A stretch of 64,000 bases of DNA from Streptomyces spinoverrucosus (GTDB taxonomy: Bacteria > Actinomycetota > Actinomycetes > Streptomycetales > Streptomycetaceae), in NCBI RefSeq assembly GCF_006539505.1, contig NZ_BJND01000008.1, positions 248,001-312,000 on the forward strand. Direction: 5' to 3'. The notes beneath the pieces are model-generated. The model was not told the origin of the DNA. It did not search any database and worked only from the letters and a program-made list of their open reading frames with translations. Shown here piece after piece: positions 51,893 to 59,143 of the stretch (positions are counted from its first letter, which is position 1; the number at the start of each line of letters is the position of its first letter). Made by a program: the position numbers and the translations under genes.

Positions 51893-52978
51893 TCACAGTA
51901 CTGAGGCGGCAGGCGGATAAATCACGTCGGTGCAGCCCCGCCGCTTGGTGATGTCGTCGACGTAGGCGCGGAACAGGGCTGACAGCGCCTTGGCGCCGAG
52001 GACGCCGTCGTAGACGTAGCTGGAGCTGAGGGTGTGTAGGGCGGGCTTGCCGTCGCAGGTGGAGGAGGCCCACCAGGCGCCGTGTGTGTGCCCGGCCGTT
52101 CCCGCTTCGATGACTTTGTCGCCGTCGGCGTAGTCGTCGTATCCCACTGTGTGCGCCTCTGGGCCGAAGTAGGAGACGGTGCGCAGCCACCAAGGCGAGT
52201 GGGTGAGCGCGCTGCGTGCGTAGCGGCGCTGGTCGTCGGGAAGGTTGTCGCCGATGCGGCCCACCTGGTCGGGACTGACCGCCAGGAAGCAGCTCTCGAT
52301 TGGGTTTGCGTCACGCGTGGGCGCTGCGAGGGCACGGTCGGGCAGCCGGCCTTGCCCTTGCTCCTTGAGGTGTCGGGCAAACCAGCTGCACGAGCCGTCC
52401 GCTGCCTTGGCGGAGTGGAGGGCTGACGGTACGGGCTCCAACGGATGGTCAGGCAGTTGGGGCAGTTGGGTCTGGCAGCCGATTCGGTCGGCGAGCTCCT
52501 TCGCCGCCGATCGGGCGAGGCGGGCGAGGCGCTGACGGTCGGCTGCGGAAACGTCTTCATAGTCGGCGCGGGCGGTGACGTTCAGGAGCTTCGGGGCTGT
52601 CGCGCTGCTGCCGGGGCCGCATTCAGCACGGATGGTGGTGTACCAGTTCCCGTACCAACCCAAGGTGCCGTCGCCGACTTGTCGCGCTTCGGGGCGCCGG
52701 TCGGCGACAGCGGTCACGTCGTCGCTGGGCACTTTGTAGACGGTGCAGGAACTGGGCAGCTCGCGCGCATCCAGCCTGTCGTAGTCGCTGGTTTCGGCCC
52801 GGACCATCCCGCCTTGGAGGTCCATCACCGAGGCTGCGGATACGAGCCCATCACATGCCGCGTTGATGTCGCGTTCACTGGAAGCCCGGTCCCGGATGTC
52901 ATCGGCCGTCAGCCAGCCGGCATACAGGCTCAGCCCGATGCCACCCCATGCCGCACACCGCCACAGCCATCGGCTCAC
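51893..52978 (-). CDS. Single-pass membrane protein of unknown function, coupled to MarR
   Basis: A 361-residue protein with one N-terminal helix (LWRCAAWGGIGLSLYAGWLTA) and a large outside domain with many Cys (for example AACDGL, SSCTVY, RAECGPG, GSCSWF, ESCFLA, STCDGK and RRGCTDVIYPP), suggesting several disulfides. No family is recognised. GTG 52978 overlaps the MarR stop (GTGA at 52978-52975), so it is translationally coupled to the regulator. The APH-like gene starts six bases after its stop. Confidence 0.75.
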   Translation of the reverse strand: MSRWLWRCAAWGGIGLSLYAGWLTADDIRDRASSERDINAACDGLVSAASVMDLQGGMVRAETSDYDRLDARELPSSCTVYKVPSDDVTAVADRRPEARQVGDGTLGWYGNWYTTIRAECGPGSSATAPKLLNVTARADYEDVSAADRQRLARLARSAAKELADRIGCQTQLPQLPDHPLEPVPSALHSAKAADGSCSWFARHLKEQGQGRLPDRALAAPTRDANPIESCFLAVSPDQVGRIGDNLPDDQRRYARSALTHSPWWLRTVSYFGPEAHTVGYDDYADGDKVIEAGTAGHTHGAWWASSTCDGKPALHTLSSSYVYDGVLGAKALSALFRAYVDDITKRRGCTDVIYPPAASVL

Positions 52979-53415
52979 CAGGCAGGGCGGATCGGGCCCG
53001 GCGGTGCAAGGAGTGTCAGGTCGGCGACGAGTTCGCTGAAGCGCGCCTCGCCCAGTACCTCTCGCCACGGTGCGACGGCAGCCCGGGCCGCCTGGTCGGC
53101 GGCGCGCGTGGCGGCCCAGCCGGTCTCGGTCAGTCCCAGGAGGCGGGCGCGGGCATCATGCGGGTGTGGATGCCGCTCCACGTACCCCTTTCGGACCAGC
53201 TCCTCGACCAGCTGGGCGGCGGCCTGCTTGGTCACCCCCAGGTGCTCGGCCAGGTCGGCCGTGGTGGCGCCGCCCGCCGAGATGCGGGCGAAGGCGAAGC
53301 CGTGTGCAGGTCGTAGGTCCTGGAATCCCTGCTGGGACACGCTGGTGTGGATTTCCTGCACCAGCTGTCCGGAGAGTGCCAGCACGAGTGCGGAGAAAGC
53401 CAGGGCGTCGTCCAT
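52975..53415 (-). CDS. MarR-family transcriptional regulator
   Basis: A 146-residue MarR-type repressor. The winged helix covers about 45-110: ATTADLAEHLGVTKQAAAQLVEELVRKGYVERHPHPHDARARLLGLTETG, where DARARLLGLT forms the wing. It is divergent from the cupin gene and overlaps the next gene's start by four bases. Three CTTGTC/GACAAG half-sites lie in the intergenic region and are its likely operator, so it probably represses both the cupin gene and its own operon until an inducer, perhaps a phenolic, binds. Confidence 0.9.
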   Translation of the reverse strand: MDDALAFSALVLALSGQLVQEIHTSVSQQGFQDLRPAHGFAFARISAGGATTADLAEHLGVTKQAAAQLVEELVRKGYVERHPHPHDARARLLGLTETGWAATRAADQAARAAVAPWREVLGEARFSELVADLTLLAPPGPIRPAW

Positions 53416-53441
53416 GGGCTTGACTATAACTCGTCAATCCG

Positions 53442-53468
53442 CTTGTCTATTTGGACAAGAAGCTTGTC
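53442..53468. promoter_or_regulatory. Triple half-site MarR operator
   Basis: CTTGTC-N6-GACAAG-N3-CTTGTC forms two overlapping dyads (53442-53459 and 53454-53468) that share the middle half-site. It lies 26 bp upstream of the divergent marR start (53415) and 17 bp before the cupin ATG (53486), where bound repressor would cover both promoters. Confidence 0.65.
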
Positions 53469-53485
53469 TAGGTGGGGGCTGGAGT

Positions 53486-53860
53486 ATGCCGTTCATCCGC
53501 AGTGACGAGGCCGTCGTACACGAGATTCACGGTGGCCGTTTCGTTTCCTACGTTCGTCCGGACACCGGCAGCCGGGACCTCGCCGCCTGGCGCGTCGAGA
53601 TCCCGGCCGCAATGCTGGGGCCGACCCACACGATCAGCGACGAGGAGACGTTCTACGTCCTCTCCGGTCGCCTCCGACTCACCATCGACGGTGAGAGCGC
53701 CGAACTTTGCGCAGGTGACGCGGCAGTGGCACCTGCAGGCTCCGAACTGGCGGTCGCCAACACCACCGACCAGCCCGCTCGGATGTGGGTCACCACACGT
53801 GTCGGGCTCACCGCCAAACTGGCTGACGGCAACACCATCACACCGCCCTGGGCTCACTAG
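53486..53860 (+). CDS. Cupin domain protein
   Basis: A 124-residue single cupin. Motif 1 is [21 protein letters not shown], with one His and Glu of the usual metal set, and motif 2 is [24 protein letters not shown], where the metal-binding His is not evident; metal binding may therefore be weak. Small cupins act as dioxygenases, isomerases or binding proteins. It is divergent from marR across a triple operator and probably its main target. The AraC-type gene starts downstream on the same strand. Confidence 0.85.
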   Translation: MPFIRSDEAVVHEIHGGRFVSYVRPDTGSRDLAAWRVEIPAAMLGPTHTISDEETFYVLSGRLRLTIDGESAELCAGDAAVAPAGSELAVANTTDQPARMWVTTRVGLTAKLADGNTITPPWAH

Positions 53861-53952
53861 TGTGTTCGGCGGCCAGGATGGCGACGCCGCGGCGAGCGCG
53901 GAGGCAGTGTGACGCCTCACGCGGTTGCTCAGCACGACGTAGCCTGGCGTAC

Positions 53953-54636
53953 GTGTACGTGGAGTGGGCGTCCCGGCTGAGCGGCGCGGTGGTGTGGAGG
54001 AACACGCCGACCGGGGCCGGTGCGGGGCGGGTGCTGCCCGACGGCTGCATGGACCTGTTGTGGAACGACGGCAGGCTGCTTGTCGCGGGTCCCGACACGC
54101 GCGCGTACGTGAGTGCGGACGGGGCCGGTGCGTGGGCGGGCGTCCGCTTCTACCCGGGGGCGGCGCCGACGCTGCTCGGCGTGCCGGCGCACGAGGTACG
54201 CGACCGGCGCGTCGCCCTGGCCGAGCTGTGGTCGGCGGCGCGGGTACGCCGTCTGACGGCTCGCGTGAACGCGGCCGCGGATGCGGCTAGCGGGCTGGAG
54301 GAGGTGGCGCTGGGCCTGGCGGGCGACGCCGACCCGCCGGATCCGCTGCTGCGGCGGGTCGTACTGGCCCTGGACGCGGGCCGGACTGTCGCCTCGACGG
54401 CCGACGAACTGGGCCTCGGCGCCCGGCAGTTGCACCGCCGCGCGTTGCACGCCTTCGGTTACGGCCCGAAGACGCTGGCGCGCGTGCTGCGCTGGCAGCG
54501 GGCCCTCGTGTTGGCGCGGAGCGGGATGCCCTTCGCGGAGACGGCGGTGCGCGCCGGGTACGCGGATCAGGCCCACCTTTCCCGGGACACAAAGGAGTTG
54601 GCGGGCACCACATTGGGGGAGTTGCTACGACGCTGA
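53953..54636 (+). CDS. AraC-family transcriptional regulator
   Basis: A 227-residue regulator with an N-terminal DUF6597-like sensor region ([48 protein letters not shown]) and a C-terminal AraC-type double HTH (about 150-225: [74 protein letters not shown]). GTG 53953 is preferred because the sensor domain begins there; a start at 53860 would add a basic unrelated stretch. It converges with the VOC gene, the two overlapping by 12 bp at their 3' ends; such AraC/VOC pairs are frequent in actinomycetes. Confidence 0.88.
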   Translation: MYVEWASRLSGAVVWRNTPTGAGAGRVLPDGCMDLLWNDGRLLVAGPDTRAYVSADGAGAWAGVRFYPGAAPTLLGVPAHEVRDRRVALAELWSAARVRRLTARVNAAADAASGLEEVALGLAGDADPPDPLLRRVVLALDAGRTVASTADELGLGARQLHRRALHAFGYGPKTLARVLRWQRALVLARSGMPFAETAVRAGYADQAHLSRDTKELAGTTLGELLRR

Positions 54637-55026
54637 AGGCAGCCGGGCGAACAGGTCGACCCCGTTTCCGTCCGGGTCGTGCAGGGACGCGTACCGCTGC
54701 CCCCAGACGGCGTCCCACGGCTTGAGCTCGCCGTGATACCCGGCGGCCACCATCTCCTCGTACAACGCGTCGACCTCGCCGGGCGTGTCGCACAGCAGCG
54801 CGAGCGAGGCCCGACCGCCCCCGGCGGGCGCCCGCCACCCGGGGTGGAAGGACCGCACGCTCTCCTCGGTGTCCAGCAGCAGCCGCAGCCCGCCGGGCAG
54901 TTCGGCCTCCGCGTGCGGCTGCTCCTCGGCTCCCTCGGGGAACGCGAACCCCAGCCGACGGTAGAAGACGACAGCGGCGGCCATGTCGGAGACCACCAGG
55001 CCAATGGCATCGAATCGTGGAGTCAT
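54625..55026 (-). CDS. VOC-family protein
   Basis: A 133-residue single VOC domain: [39 protein letters not shown] opens the first module and [20 protein letters not shown] closes the second with a probable metal-ligand position. Ligand unknown. ATG 55026 has no Shine-Dalgarno, but TACCGT lies six bases upstream on the - strand (55038-55033), so the mRNA is probably leaderless. It overlaps the AraC gene end-to-end by 12 bp. Confidence 0.9.
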   Translation of the reverse strand: MTPRFDAIGLVVSDMAAAVVFYRRLGFAFPEGAEEQPHAEAELPGGLRLLLDTEESVRSFHPGWRAPAGGGRASLALLCDTPGEVDALYEEMVAAGYHGELKPWDAVWGQRYASLHDPDGNGVDLFARLPSAS

Positions 55027-55145
55027 GGGGCCACGGTACGGATGGGCCGGGACACCCGTCTTGAACGAATCGGACACCACGGGAGGCGGCCGCATGCCGG
55101 GTAATCCGCTTGCCCGCTCCCGCCCGCCTCTCTACCGTCGCCCGC

Positions 55146-55913
55146 ATGGTTGACGCGCTCTTCGGGCACCCGCGACTGGCCGCGATCTACGACGTGCTCG
55201 ACTCCGACCGCAGTGACCTCGACGCCTACCTCGGCATCGCCCGGGAGTTCGGCGCACGCCGGGTGCTGGACATCGGTTGCGGAACGGGCGTCTTCGCGCT
55301 GCTGCTGGCCGAGCGCGGCATCGAGGTCGTCGGTGTCGATCCCGCGCAGGCCTCCCTGGACGTCGGCCGCGCGAAACCGGGCGCCGACCGCGTCCGCTTC
55401 ATCCACGGCGACGCGACCGCCGTTCCGCCGCTCCGGGCGGACCTCGCGACCATGACCGGCAACGTCGCCCAGGCCATCGCCGACCCGGAGTCTTGGCGGG
55501 CCACCCTGCGGGCCATCCACGCCGCCCTGCGACAGGGCGGACACCTCGTCCTCGAAACCCGCGACCCGGCCCGCCGGGCCTGGGAGGAGTGGAACCGGGA
55601 CGCCACTCACCGCGTCACGGACGTCCCCGGCGTCGGTGCCGTCGAGAACTGGGTCGAAGTGACCGACGTCGACGGGCCGTTGGTGACCTTCCGCGGGACC
55701 TTCGTGTTCACGACGGACGGCGCACGCCTGACCTCGGACTCCACCCTGCGATTCCGCTCCCGCGAGGAGGTGGAGGCGGATCTTCTCGGCGCGGGCTTCA
55801 CGGTGGACGACGTCCGTGACGCTCCCGACAGGCCCGGACGGGAGTTCGTGTTCGTGGCGCACAATGCGGGTGGCGGTAGCGGTCAGCCTTGCCGGCGGAA
55901 GTCCAGCATGTAG
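55146..55913 (+). CDS. Class I SAM-dependent methyltransferase
   Basis: A 255-residue methyltransferase with motif I VLDIGCGTGVFALLLAERG (SAM glycine loop), motif II GVDPAQASLDVGRA with the Asp that binds ribose hydroxyls, and the post-II acidic DATAVPP. A later beta-sheet insert (VENWVEVTDVDGPLVTFRGTFVFTTDGARL) is typical of small-molecule methyltransferases of this group. The acceptor is unknown. TACCGT at 55133-55138 lies seven bases upstream of ATG 55146, again suggesting a leaderless transcript. The stop overlaps the convergent GNAT gene by 31 bp. Confidence 0.9.
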   Translation: MVDALFGHPRLAAIYDVLDSDRSDLDAYLGIAREFGARRVLDIGCGTGVFALLLAERGIEVVGVDPAQASLDVGRAKPGADRVRFIHGDATAVPPLRADLATMTGNVAQAIADPESWRATLRAIHAALRQGGHLVLETRDPARRAWEEWNRDATHRVTDVPGVGAVENWVEVTDVDGPLVTFRGTFVFTTDGARLTSDSTLRFRSREEVEADLLGAGFTVDDVRDAPDRPGREFVFVAHNAGGGSGQPCRRKSSM

Positions 55914-56458
55914 AAGACCTTGTCGTAGCGGCGTTCACCGACGGCCACGAAGCCGGGCAGACGGCCGTATTCGGTGAAGCCCAGCGATCGGTAGAGGTGC
56001 AGGGCATTGGTGTTGTCGCCACGGGCGTCCAGAGTGAGGACCTCGATACCCGCCTCCCGGGCGTCAGCGATCAAGGCAGCGGTCAGCGCCCGACCGATAC
56101 CGCGACCATGGGCAACAGCATCCACCGCGATCTTCTCCAGATCGGCGTGTGGCCGATGGGTCGGTCGGGCGTAGCGGAGCCAGTACCCCAACCCGACAAG
56201 TCGATGGTCGAGGTAAGCGGCACGCAGAGCCGCATCCCCGGCCTGTACCGCAGAGACGACATGGCCGAGAAGTTCCGCCACCTCGTCCCGCGAGGGTGGT
56301 TCCACCCAGCCCAGCGCGGCACCCGAACGGACCAGGTCCGCCAGGATCCGGTGGGCCGACTCCACAAACCGGGCCTCCGGCTGCGGATCGGAGGTCAGCT
56401 CCATGGCATCGAGGATGACGGGCTCAGTGGTCACACCGCTGGTCATGGCCGGATTCAT
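55883..56458 (-). CDS. GNAT-family N-acetyltransferase
   Basis: A 191-residue acetyltransferase with the core LRAAYLDHRLVGLGYWLRYARPTHRPHADLEKIAVDAVAHGRGIGRALTAALIADAREAGIEVLTLDARGDNTNALHLYRSLGFTEYG; HGRGIGRAL is motif A for acetyl-CoA and NTNALHLYRSLGF the C-terminal motif B. It resembles sugar or amine acetyltransferases, and the substrate cannot be inferred. The 3' end overlaps the convergent methyltransferase gene. Confidence 0.9.
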   Translation of the reverse strand: MNPAMTSGVTTEPVILDAMELTSDPQPEARFVESAHRILADLVRSGAALGWVEPPSRDEVAELLGHVVSAVQAGDAALRAAYLDHRLVGLGYWLRYARPTHRPHADLEKIAVDAVAHGRGIGRALTAALIADAREAGIEVLTLDARGDNTNALHLYRSLGFTEYGRLPGFVAVGERRYDKVFYMLDFRRQG

Positions 56459-56508
56459 GACCGGCAGCCTAAAGGCTGTGCCGTTCGGGGCGGGAGTCGT
56501 CCCGTGAG

Positions 56509-57588
56509 CTACGGCGTGCCGGGGAGGCGGACCGTGACGAGGAGGCCGCCGGTGGGGCGGGGGGCGAGGTCGAGTGTGCCGTCGTGGGCGCGGACGATGC
56601 TGTGCACGATGGCCAGGCCGAGGCCGACGCCCGCGTGCTCGTCGGTGCGTACGCGTTCCGTTCCGCGCTGGAAGGGTTCGGTGAGGGTCGGTACCAGTTC
56701 CGGTGGCACTGGATGGCCCGTGTTCTCGACCCGCAGCACGCTCGCGTCGCCCTGCGCCTCGGTGTGGACCGTCACGGTGCAGCCGGCGGGGAGGTTGTGG
56801 ACGATGGCGTTCTGGACGAGGTTCGTCACCATCCGCAGCAGGAGTTCCGCGGAGCCGCTGGTCCGGGCCGCCCCGCCGGTGACGTCGAGCGTGATCCCGC
56901 GCTGTTCGGCGAGGGGGAGCAGGGTTTCGGCGGCCTCTTCGGCGACGAGGGAGAGGTCGACGCTCTCGCGGGTGAAGTTCCCGCGGTCGCTGCGGCTGAG
57001 CAGCAGGAGGGCCTCGGTGAGGTCGATCGCGCGCGTATTGACAGCCTGCAGGCGTTCGAAGATTTCGGCCTGGTCCCGCGTGGGGTCTCTGCGGGCGACG
57101 TCGAGCAGCGTCTGCGAGATGGCCAGCGGGGTGCGCAGTTCGTGGGAGGCGTTCGCGGCGAACCTCTGCTGCTCGGCGACGTGGGACTCGAGTTGTTCGA
57201 GCATCGAGTCGAACGCGTCGGAGAGTTCACGGAATTCGTCCTGGCGACCCTTCATACGGATCCGGTGGGACAGTGACCCGTTCCCGGCCATCCGTGCCGC
57301 ATCCGTGATCTGTGTGAGTGGTGCGAGCATCCGGCCGGCGAGGATCCATCCTCCGACGAGGCCGAACACGAGCAGCAAGGCCAGTGCTACGGCCGCGGCG
57401 CGACCGAAGACGCGCGAGAGGAGGTACCGGTTGGGTGAGATCCCGAGCAAGCCCTGGGGACTGTCGGGTACGTAGCGCAGCAGGAACACCCACACCACGG
57501 CCAGCAGGACAGCGCCGGTGACGAGGACGAGTCCGGCATAGCTGATGGTGAGTTTCAGGCGGGCGCTGGGTCCTGGGCGTCTATTCAT
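56509..57588 (-). CDS. Two-component sensor histidine kinase
   Basis: A 359-residue membrane sensor: TM1 (LTISYAGLVLVTGAVLLAVVWVFLL), a short external loop of about 35 residues, TM2 (AAAVALALLLVFGLVGGWILAGRML), a HAMP domain, the dimerisation/phosphoacceptor helix with ANASHELRTPLA (phospho-His), and the ATPase domain with N box NLVQNAIVHN and G boxes GVGLGLAIV. The small external loop suggests that it senses an envelope or membrane signal. ATG 57588 overlaps the response regulator stop by 8 bp; GTG 57594 is an alternative. Together with the vanZ-like gene it forms a leftward unit. Confidence 0.93.
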   Translation of the reverse strand: MNRRPGPSARLKLTISYAGLVLVTGAVLLAVVWVFLLRYVPDSPQGLLGISPNRYLLSRVFGRAAAVALALLLVFGLVGGWILAGRMLAPLTQITDAARMAGNGSLSHRIRMKGRQDEFRELSDAFDSMLEQLESHVAEQQRFAANASHELRTPLAISQTLLDVARRDPTRDQAEIFERLQAVNTRAIDLTEALLLLSRSDRGNFTRESVDLSLVAEEAAETLLPLAEQRGITLDVTGGAARTSGSAELLLRMVTNLVQNAIVHNLPAGCTVTVHTEAQGDASVLRVENTGHPVPPELVPTLTEPFQRGTERVRTDEHAGVGLGLAIVHSIVRAHDGTLDLAPRPTGGLLVTVRLPGTP

Positions 57589-58258
57589 CGCCACGGTGCC
57601 CGGCGTCGATGCGGTAGCCGACGCCGGGCACCGTGGCGATGATCCATGGTTCGCCGAGCCGTTTGCGCAGTGCGGAGACGGTGATGCGCACGGCGTTGGT
57701 GAGGGGGTCGGCGTTCTCGTCCCAGGCCCTTTCCAGCAGCTCTTCGGCGCTGACGACCCCGCCCTCGGCGGTGACGAGGACTTCCAGCACGGCGAACTGT
57801 TTGCGGGTGAGCGCGACGTAACGTCCGTCGCGGAAGACCTCCCGGCGGAAGGGGTCGAGCCGCAGGCCCGCGATCTCGCGGACCGGGGGCCGGGCGTACG
57901 CGCGTCTACGGTGGAGCGCCCGCAGCCGCAGGACGAGCTCCCGCAGCTCGAACGGTTTGGTGAGGTAGTCGTCGGCCCCGAGCTCGAACCCGGACGCCTT
58001 GTCGTCGATCCGGTCGGCGGCGGTGAGCATGAGGATCGGGATGCCGCTGCCGGAGGCGACGATGCGCCGGGCGACCTCGTCGCCGGAGGGGCCGGGGATG
58101 TCGCGGTCGAGGACGGCGAGGTCGTAGGAGTTGACGCTGAGCAGTTCCAGGGCGGCGTCGCCGTCGCCTGCGATGTCGGCGGCGATCGCCTCCAGCCGCA
58201 GACCGTCACGGACGGCCTCGGCCAGGTAGGGCTCGTCCTCCACGATCAGTACACGCAT
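57581..58258 (-). CDS. OmpR-family response regulator
   Basis: A 225-residue regulator: receiver domain with acidic pocket EDE (7-9), phosphoacceptor D51 (LAVLDRDIPG), Thr in LTAAD and K101 (YLTKPF), then an OmpR-type winged helix (LTRKQFAVLEVLVTAEGGVVSAEELLERAW and NAVRITVSALRKRLGEP). It is paired with the kinase gene that overlaps its stop. ATG 58258 is preceded six bases upstream by TAGGCT on the - strand (58270-58265), so it may also have its own leaderless promoter. Tandem 11-bp repeats upstream of the vanZ-like gene are a likely binding site. Confidence 0.94.
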   Translation of the reverse strand: MRVLIVEDEPYLAEAVRDGLRLEAIAADIAGDGDAALELLSVNSYDLAVLDRDIPGPSGDEVARRIVASGSGIPILMLTAADRIDDKASGFELGADDYLTKPFELRELVLRLRALHRRRAYARPPVREIAGLRLDPFRREVFRDGRYVALTRKQFAVLEVLVTAEGGVVSAEELLERAWDENADPLTNAVRITVSALRKRLGEPWIIATVPGVGYRIDAGHRGDE

Positions 58259-58338
58259 GTCAGAAGCCTAAGCGGCACAACATTTCGCGGACGTATGCAA
58301 AGACGCGTGCACAGACGTGTGCACACCGGACACGCGAC

Positions 58339-59043
58339 TCAGCCTGCCGCTGCCGCGGCGGGGCGAGGCCGGTCCGCCTGCGCTTGCGCCGTCGTGCGCC
58401 ACCAGCGGCGCGAAGCCAGCCCGGCCAGCACCGCGCCGGTGGTGTTGACCAGTACGTCGTCCACGGAGGACACCCGGTCCAGCTGCAGGACGTACTGTGC
58501 GGTTTCGACCAGGACCGAGCAGCCCGCCCCGAGTGCCAGGACCCGCGGCACGGACGCCAGCGCCGCGAACCGCATCGGGGCGAAGAACCCCAGCGCCGCG
58601 AAGACCAGCAGGTTGCCGACGATCCCGAGCGGCCCCATCGTGACCAGGTCCCGCAGCGGTACCAGGCTCACCCGTGCGGGGACGATGCCGGCCCCACCGC
58701 CCGGCATCATGGTCAGCCAAAGGAACGGCACCGTCCCGTGGACCATGCCCACCTCGGCCAGCGACATCCGCCACGCCGATGTGACGCCGGCGGCACGCCG
58801 ACGGAGCGCCAGAGCCCACACCACCAGCGCGGCCAGCGGCAGCGTGACCAACGTCATGAGCACCACACCGTTGAACGTGTCGAAGCAGCCGTGCCACCGC
58901 CCGGCCATGCACCGCGGAGCGGACATCATGAGCGGGCCCCGCACGACGAACAGGGCGCTCGCCAGGCCGAGGATCGCCAGGCCGACAAGCACGATCCTGC
59001 GCGCGCGGCCGGGCGGTGCTGACAGGGAGGCGTCATGGTTCAT
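58339..59043 (-). CDS. VanZ-like family membrane protein
   Basis: A 234-residue membrane protein of the VanZ family with about five helices: RIVLVGLAILGLASALFVV, VVLMTLVTLPLAALVVWALAL, GPLGIVGNLLVFAALGFFAPMRF, VPRVLALGAGCSVLVETAQYVLQL and the C-terminal helix VDDVLVNTTGAVLAGLASRRWW. The NLLVF--GF-P, ETAQ and DVLVNTTGA segments are the family signature. VanZ of Enterococcus confers low-level teicoplanin resistance; the role here is unknown. It heads the two-component unit and has 11-bp tandem repeats upstream. Confidence 0.88.
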   Translation of the reverse strand: MNHDASLSAPPGRARRIVLVGLAILGLASALFVVRGPLMMSAPRCMAGRWHGCFDTFNGVVLMTLVTLPLAALVVWALALRRRAAGVTSAWRMSLAEVGMVHGTVPFLWLTMMPGGGAGIVPARVSLVPLRDLVTMGPLGIVGNLLVFAALGFFAPMRFAALASVPRVLALGAGCSVLVETAQYVLQLDRVSSVDDVLVNTTGAVLAGLASRRWWRTTAQAQADRPRPAAAAAG

Positions 59044-59071
59044 GCCCCCATTGGAGACGGAGGGCCGTTGC

Positions 59072-59113
59072 GCGGGCGTATGCGATTTTCGATACGCCCG
59101 CGATACGCCCGCG
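59072..59113. promoter_or_regulatory. Tandem 11-bp repeats plus inverted copy upstream of the vanZ-like gene
   Basis: ATACGCCCGCG is repeated head-to-tail at 59092-59102 and 59103-59113, and its inverse GCGGGCGTAT lies at 59072-59081 across a 10-base AT-rich centre. The 11-bp direct spacing equals one helical turn, as in OmpR-family binding sites. It lies 29-70 bp before the vanZ-like start, so the response regulator encoded downstream is the obvious candidate to bind it. Confidence 0.6.
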
Positions 59114-59143
59114 AGACACTCCGTTGCACGCTCCGGACAGGCC

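Noticed and set aside
58259..58338. Additional small gene between the vanZ-like and response regulator genes
   Set aside because: The 80-bp spacer has no start with a ribosome-binding site; the only signal is the -10-like TAGGCT before the regulator.
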